NCBI RefSeq assembly: GCF_020497125.1
Contig: NC_059072.1
Coordinates: forward strand, 56,888,697-56,952,696
Direction: 5' to 3'
Source: Mauremys mutica
Lineage: Eukaryota > Chordata > Testudines > Geoemydidae
DNA length: 64,000 nucleotides
Below the pieces are notes generated by a model, which did no database searches, was not told the DNA's origin, and saw only the letters and a list, made by a program, of their open reading frames with translations. The position numbers and the translations under genes were made by a program. Below, piece by piece: positions 57,758-64,000 of this stretch. Each line of letters opens with the position of its first letter. Position 1 is the stretch's first letter.

Positions 57758-58924
57758 TCTCTGTTTCTCTCGCTCTTCTTTTCCAGTCTTTAGGGGAAAA
57801 CATTTTTTTTTGCTTTTTCTTTTGTTTCCTTGTTTATGAGGAGTGTGTTTGTGTGAAAAATAAATTAATGGAGGGAAGTCCAAGAACTGAGTTTTGTATG
57901 TATTTTGCAGAAAGTGAGGTCTGCAGTCATCCTCCTCTCTTGTGAGCAGTAGTTCCATAATCTAGGATGAGCTTCTGTGAAAGCTAGGTCTCCTGCACTC
58001 ATGAGTCTTCCCTTGGTTGACTGTTTCATTGTCCTAGAGGACCGTAGCTGTCATAGGAGGTCATAGTTGCAGAGAGTGAAGCAATCAATCAGGTAGCTAG
58101 GGCCAGTTCAATGGAGATCTTTAAATTTCATGGCAAAGATTATGGACTCTGTATTCAGTGATAAACCAGTGCAGAGAACAAGGGAGCAGAGGAATGTGTT
58201 CGCAGTGACTTCTGTTGCTAAGCAGACTGGCAATTTCTTTTTGTATCAGTGAGAGCTTTTTCACAATGTGTGGTTTCATTCCTAGATATAATGAGATGCA
58301 GTAAATCAAGCCTGGAGGTAAAAAATGCATGGATTGGCATGGCCAGGTCTGTGTCTGATAGGAAGCCAATAGATGTGGGTTTCTCAGTTAGCTAGGACTT
58401 TTTATAAGAAAGCTTTGAAATGTGGCAGGGTCCAGTGTTTTCAGAGGCAGACCATAGTCATGGTTTCTTCTTGCCTTGCAAATAACGGAAGTTGTCATTT
58501 TCACTTGCAGATGGAAATAGTCTGACAGGATAGGGAGTAGTTCTTGCAGTTCTGATGTCCACATCCAGCCCAAGGCTCCAGTCTCCAGGGTTAGTGTAGC
58601 TGTTTATGTGGGTCCATTGATTCCCTATAAACCCCCTACTAAGGAAGACACTTTGAATAAGAGATTAAGAATTTACTACTAAGGATGGTGACTTAAAGCC
58701 ACAATGTAGCTCTTATTATTATACATTTGTAGCATACAGAATAATGATATAATGATATAATGTGGTTGCTGTACATGTTTTCTAGATAATGGCTGTATTA
58801 CTGCGGAGACAACAGATGAGTCCTTTCTTCTAATCTGACATTTAAATTAACTTGGGAAAAAAATTATCTCCACTGGACATTTGCTCAATATAGTGTAATA
58901 ACCATTGCTATAATTTTTTTAAAA

Positions 58925-58930
<6 letters not shown>
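57758..58930. other. Intron, no recognised feature
   Basis: Unique-looking, T-rich at 57780-57830. No exon. Confidence 0.4.

Positions 58931-58960
<30 letters not shown>
58931..58960. repeat. (CT)15 microsatellite
   Basis: An uninterrupted run of fifteen CT units. Likely polymorphic. Confidence 0.95.
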
Positions 58961-58965
<5 letters not shown>

Positions 58966-59011
58966 GGCAAAAAGGATTAAGTGCTCATTAGCATGACTGA
59001 CAGTTAGGCTA

Positions 59012-59131
59012 GAGTGTCCAGGCAGCAAGTGTGAAAAATCGGTACAGGAGGTGGGGTGTAATAGGTGCCTAAATAAGATTAAGCCCCAAGTATCGGGACT
59101 GTCCCTATAAAATTGGAACATCTGGTCACCC
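59012..59131. mobile_element. TA-target MITE, 120 bp, GGGTGACCA family (copy 2)
   Basis: TA on both sides (59010-59011, 59132-59133). GAGTGTCCAGGCAGCAAG and ATCTGGTCACC are inverted ends, with AGTATCGGGACTGTCCC in the middle. Same family and orientation as 22979-23099, with a more mutated left end. Confidence 0.8.
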
Positions 59132-59133
59132 TA

Positions 59134-61739
59134 AGCTGGGCTGACTATTGTGTCCTTTTCAGTTTTCATGCCATGTTTTTAAATATATTCATGCATCAGC
59201 CAGGAAGATTTTTATGGATTATTCACTACTATTTTTTGAAAATATGTTATGCTGGAGGATACTGGGGGCTTTGAACTTTAGGCAATCCCAGACCTCTTTG
59301 AGGCTTGTGAGTGTGCTAGTCACTCTTCATTCAGGATAAAGGTCTAAAGCACATTTAGCAGGGCTCTACCAGGAAGACAAGAGAGAGCTTCCTTTGGTCA
59401 TAGTGTTTGCTGGAAGAAGGCCGGGAAATGTGAGTAAGGAAACTGCTTCCTGTTGCTTGTTCCTGCTGTGTTCTGGAAAACAGGACTTTGTGTATGTTCT
59501 TTGTGAATAAGCAGGATCACACCCACGAAATGCCAGAAACTCCATCATCAGTTTCTCTTCCTATAGAAACAACCCCAAGACCCTGAATATTAGCCAACTG
59601 TTTGCTCAGGCCCAAAGGGGTGACAATCTGTTTCTGCACATGATAAAGTATGCCAAGTAACTAGTTCTTTAAGATACCTAGAGGTGTGTATTATATACTA
59701 GAGATTAAGGTTGAACATTATAGGAAAAAGTGAATAGGCAGTATCATTTGTGATCTCTTACACTAAAGAACAGACTAATCAAAATAATTGCTTTTTAATT
59801 AGTCTCCAGAAAAATCTTTGCTTTATGAAAAGCAAAACAAGATAGAATACATTAGGATTATAGTTCACACTGAACAGAAACATTTTTCTTTCCCACTTTA
59901 TATCTTTCCTCAGTTTACACTGTTTGTTTTGAAATCACTTTGTTTGAGAATCCTGATTCCTCTAGGGACTGTACAAATATCGTCATTGAACAGACTACAA
60001 TCATGAATCGGTAGAAGAATCAAGTAAAGCTTAGTTCACACACACATACAGATACCCTGTTAACCAGCAGTAGTGATTTTGGACGCACAACCGTAAATTA
60101 TTACTGTAATTGGTTCTTTCCTGTTTACTGTTGAGTAGAAACAAAGCTGTCTCCCTCCTAAAGCAATTATCTTGAATGATCTTGACCCTAATGCTCAGCA
60201 GGGTTGTGCCTGGTTAATACCCTGGCTATGAGCCTTCCAAGAAGAGCCCAGAATGGAACTGATATATTTCTATGATGTAAAACTCATGCCAGATAATCAG
60301 TGATGGTCATCCAAGGGTTGTACAATAAAACCAATATAAAGCAGCCGATGGATTATGCTTTCCATGAAAGCCCCCATTTGTGCTCCCGGGGCAGCCACAA
60401 TCAGGGGAGTCCATGGTAGTATAGCTTCACTGGAGTCATGCTGCCAGGGAGTCAGGAACAGGACAGGCAATCCAGTGCCAGAGGAGATGGCCCTGGCTCC
60501 CTGCAGGCCCACGGGTCTCTGTTAGGTTTGGGGGTAGGCTCTGTCACCTATTCCATGAGGTGGAGGGAAGCCCACCCCCCTGCCAGGCAATCGAGAACTC
60601 AGAGGGGACAGATCACTAGGCGATCCTCCCACATAAAAAGTCCCCTCCTGCTGGCTTTACCATGGTACAGGACAATCCAGGCCCTTATTCATTTTTAGTC
60701 CTTACTCAGGCTAATCCCAATTGAGTTCAGTAACAGTACATTAATTTTTACTACATATGAAGATATGAAAAATTATCATAATCAAAAAATTATTTCTAGC
60801 ATGGTGCTAGCAGCTCATCTGCAGAAGGTCACCCAGGAACATGAAAATAATGTAATGCAAATGTGTGGCCAACCTCACTAGCACTAAAATAAACAGATCG
60901 GTAGTATTTTTGTTTGTATTAAAGTATGGGAAACTATTCATATTTTGAGAGAGAGGCTTCAAGGCTCCCCGAGCTAATTTAACCCAAAATATAGGTGTTT
61001 GCAAAACAAGCTTTTATAAAATCTAAAATGAAATGGTCACAGTCCATTGAATAAAAAACAATGAAAGTAACCTTTAAAAAACCTTGAGGAATGCAAAAAA
61101 AACTCCAAACAAACAAGAAACCAAAAATAAAACAAACATAAACAAACCTCAACCTAAAAGCATCAATAAAAGCAAATTAGATTTATAGAATTATTATTGC
61201 TACTAATTATTGTACATATTGGTAATCTAAGGCATTATCGATAATATAAGTAACATTTTTTTAAAATGTTAAGATGTATTTTTAATACATTTTAAGAAAT
61301 GTGAAAATGTTAATAATACAATCTCGGTATAATACAGCTCCATAGTGAATGAAGTTTATCAGAAGCACCTCATCTTGCTGGTATATTATGTTTCCACAAC
61401 ATTTTATTGGCCTGTCTATAGAAGTGAAGCTCAGAAACAATTAAGGTACAACTACTAAAGAGTTCAGTAGCAAATCCAATAGAATAACAAGACTGCTTTT
61501 AAGTCAATAGTTTAGAGGAAACAGCTGTGCAAGAACAATGACTTTTGAAGCACAGTAGATCTTGACAGGAGCTCAGATCCCTGATATTTCAGCCTTGTTC
61601 ATTTGTCAGCATAAAGGCAAAATAAAGTCTTGTGGGATTAAGCAGACTCCATGGCTAAAAATATAGTTTGACAGTTCTTGTGTGCATTTGACAAGTCTAC
61701 ACAAAGAATATATTAGTATTCTTTTCAGCTATGAAGGGA
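59134..61739. other. Intron, unique sequence
   Basis: No recognised exon or repeat. An A-rich stretch lies at 61080-61170. Confidence 0.4.
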
Positions 61740-62160
61740 ATATATGTTTTTAAGAGTGGCTGCAGTCTGTTATTTGAACTGAAATTTTAATCTGTGCTGC
61801 CTTGGTACCTTCAAAGAATTGTAACCATGTGTTGTTAGGTTTTTCGTCTTTCATAGCTTCATAAATGCACATGGTAAAGATATCAGATGACAAATATTTT
61901 ACAATAAAAAGTTAATTAATATTTGGAAACTATTTCAGTTAGTCTAAATTTGTAATGAGAAATGAACTATTTGTTTTCTTTTATTTCCATCAGTAATTAC
62001 TTAAATAAGGTGTTTAAAATGGCTCACCACATTCTGACATTTGGAGTGAACAGTTCTTAAATATTGGACTTATTTCAGATAGTGTGACTTTTTGCCAAAG
62101 TTAATTAATTGGGTCAAGAACATGAGTTTTGAGTGTTGAATGCATGCAGGAATGGGACTT
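61740..62160. promoter_or_regulatory. Candidate conserved non-coding element
   Basis: Repeat-free stretch with several homeodomain-like cores (AGTTAATTAATATTTGG, GTAATTACTTAAATAAGG, AAGTTAATTAATTGGG) and a GGTACCTTCAAAGAATTG word. Texture of conserved vertebrate DNA; conservation untested. Confidence 0.2.
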
Positions 62161-62401
62161 TATTTAAGAGATTTCTGGTTTAACTGTACCTCCCATTGAT
62201 TATGAAATAGTATTTTCAAAAGCCTATGCTTATTTTGTCCATGCAAGCCATATCAAAGCTAATTGTGCTATATGAGTTATATATTATTCATAAGAAATAA
62301 ATGATAGACAACCAAGAGTTCTGATGAGAGTATAATAAACTGCAACAGTAAAGTGTGACTGATATGTGATGCACCAAAATTCCAAAATAGAGTTAAAGCT
62401 T
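62161..62401. other. Intron, no recognised feature
   Basis: Unique-looking sequence. Confidence 0.4.
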
Positions 62402-62490
62402 TGGGGCCAAATTCACTTCTCTGTTACAGGGTGTAAATCTGAACTTCCTCGTTGGCATTAGTTGACATCAATGGGCTTAACTCTGGGTTT
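62402..62490. repeat. GGGGCCAAATTCAC foldback-group fragment
   Basis: GGGGCCAAATTCACTTCTC and TTGACATCAATGGGC with GGGCTTAACTCTGGG; left half of a foldback family copy. Confidence 0.4.
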
Positions 62491-62494
62491 GCAG

Positions 62495-62638
62495 CATAGG
62501 TGCTGGAACTAGAGGTTCTGGGGGGTGCTGCCACACACCCTGGCTACTGCACCCTCTTGTTTCCATTATATCCAGGATTTACAGTTTGTTTCAATGGCTC
62601 TCAGCAACCCCGCTATAAAAATTGTTCCAGCACCCCTG
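62495..62638 (+). mobile_element. hAT MITE, 144 bp, GGTGCTGGAAC family (copy 2)
   Basis: CATAGGTGCTGGAACTAG and AATTGTTCCAGCACCCCTG are inverted ends. TSD GTTTGCAG against CTTTGCAG (7 of 8; 62487-62494, 62639-62646). Same family as 6132-6268 in the opposite orientation. Non-coding; strand is relative. Confidence 0.85.
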
Positions 62639-62646
62639 CTTTGCAG

Positions 62647-64000
62647 CCATGTAAAGGAGATCAGAATTTAGCCCCTTACGCTTTTTTCATAGTATTCTGT
62701 TTGTCATTCTTTACAAGAAAAAGCTCCCACTTCAGAACTGCTGTGGCCCCTCAGAACTGAGCAGAGGATATTTCTCATGCATCTTTGTTTTGCTCTTTCT
62801 GACGAACAAGTTTGTCTGGCCACTTGCAAAGCAGTTAAAGTTTCTTTTGCACAGCAGAGGAAGATCACATAGTTGCTGTTGCAAAGGGCAGCTGTGGATG
62901 ATAGGAAGGTGAGCCTGCCATGCCTGCAGAAGCTCTTGGTTTGAGATTCAGTCTCCTGCAGAGTTAGTCACCATCGAGACTGCGTTCAATATCCAGGGGA
63001 TTTTGAGAGTGTCACAGCCATGGCTGCATCACTCTCGCCATTAAAGTAACTATGAATAGAATAGAGGGAGAACAAAGAGTCTGGCAAGCCCTTATCAAAT
63101 CTCACCATGGTGTGAATCAGGTGATATAGGGCTACCTTACTGGCTCCCAAAATTAGTGATACTAGCATCTACAACAGCATTGGGGGTGGAGAGGGCTGGA
63201 CAGAGCAAAAGGGTGTGTGGCAGGGCACTTGTGGGCCTGGCTGATCACCAGCTGTCCGAATCGCCCCTTAGGCTTGTGTGCCCACATTCCCAAGTTAAAG
63301 CAGCCTGAACACTGAGGACTGGACTAGATCCTGGACAGCCTTAGGATCAGCGCAGCTTACATGTGGTTTAATGCCACCATTTTCCTCTCATGCCCTGATC
63401 TCCAATTTAGCACAGCTCATCCAGACTGGGGATCTAGTCAAATACTATTATCCTCTTAGAAAAATATGTTGAACTCAAACCACGTTAAACTGTTTTCTTA
63501 TGCAAAAAGGAGCTTTGTATGTTTTAAAACCAGCTGCAAAGACTCAGTCCACAGAAAAAGCACATCCAAGATGGTGCCCATTCTTCAAAATCTACTGTGA
63601 CAAAAGATGTTGATATTTCCGTTATAGTGCACTGTCCCTGACACAGTCACTGCAGCATGGGCAAGTTCACTCAAGCCACCCTAAGTGTTCAATATATTTA
63701 AAAAGGACTGATGCTGTGCTGCCTTTTGTTCTTTACTTTCTATAACATTTTCTGCAGGACTGATGGCCTTTGCCTAGTGATCTTCTTACATCCTGTAGGA
63801 TCGGCACAGCAGCAGGTCTCAGTACTACTTGTTGCCTTGTCAATTTCCAACTATGCCTTTTTAATTTAACAAAGCTAATCTGCAGGTTTACTGATGCTCT
63901 TGCTTTTACTCCTTAAAGATAAGGTCATAAAGCTAGAGAAACTGCAGGAATCCATTACTGCTCACTTCCCAATTGACATTTTTGCTTTTATTTTTAGCCA
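62647..64000. other. Intron, unique sequence to window end
   Basis: No recognised exon or repeat. Open frames here have no product I recognise. Confidence 0.4.

Larger units (their letters stand above)
36290..64000 (+). other. TMEM117: Downstream intron of TMEM117 (partial)
   Basis: The sequence starts with the donor GTAAGA. No following exon that continues the TMEM117 reading frame was recognised, so the remaining 27.7 kb is treated as intron. Small exons without a recognisable peptide could have been missed. Confidence 0.65.

Noticed and set aside
1..64000. CRISPR array, operon, rRNA or other bacterial features
   Set aside because: No evenly spaced direct repeats, no ribosome-site-led gene strings; composition and repeats are vertebrate.

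Overview
The window reads as intronic vertebrate DNA, almost certainly from a turtle. The base composition is AT-rich with few CpGs. The interspersed repeats fit Testudines: two tRNA-derived SINEs with a CR1-like 3' tail, a decayed CR1 LINE, LINE 3' tails in both orientations, hAT, PIF/Harbinger and TA-target MITEs, and old MIR-type SINEs. There are no operons, bacterial genes, CRISPR arrays or complete protein-coding genes. The species is inferred from repeat families, not from any species-diagnostic gene.

Only one stretch is convincingly host coding: a 100-bp internal exon on the + strand at 36190-36289. It has a clean acceptor and donor, and its 33 codons match the membrane protein TMEM117. 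Everything else (about 36 kb upstream, 28 kb downstream) is best read as the two flanking introns. I saw no second exon.

Layout: 1-3.5 kb, a CR1 tail, a TA-target MITE and a 479-bp hAT-like element with an 8-bp target-site duplication (TSD). 3.7-6.3 kb, two foldback insertions of one repeat family, each with a perfect 12-bp TSD and hammerhead-ribozyme-like cores, plus a small hAT MITE. 8-20 kb, a SINE, LINE tails, a long decayed LTR-like repeat and mostly unique intron. 20-26 kb, several hAT/TA MITEs, a possible solo LTR and a MIR. 28.7-30.8 kb, a 5'-truncated CR1 LINE with reverse-transcriptase relics. 34.15-36.16 kb, a 2-kb Harbinger element with a Myb/SANT relic, ending about 30 bp before the TMEM117 exon. 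42 kb, an unexplained perfect 57-bp palindrome. 43.5-45.7 kb, a foldback element with a Harbinger nested in it. 47-56 kb, a dense cluster of GC-rich MITEs, some nested, and an L2-like LINE remnant. 56-64 kb, mostly unique intron with a second SINE, a (CT)15 repeat and small MITEs.

Apart from the TMEM117 exon, the elements record mobile-DNA history rather than a working pathway. The best candidates for something new are the 12-bp-TSD foldbacks with hammerhead-like cores and the Harbinger edge that coincides with the likely TMEM117 branch point. Repeat names come from recognised ends, TSDs and remembered family features; no database search was possible.
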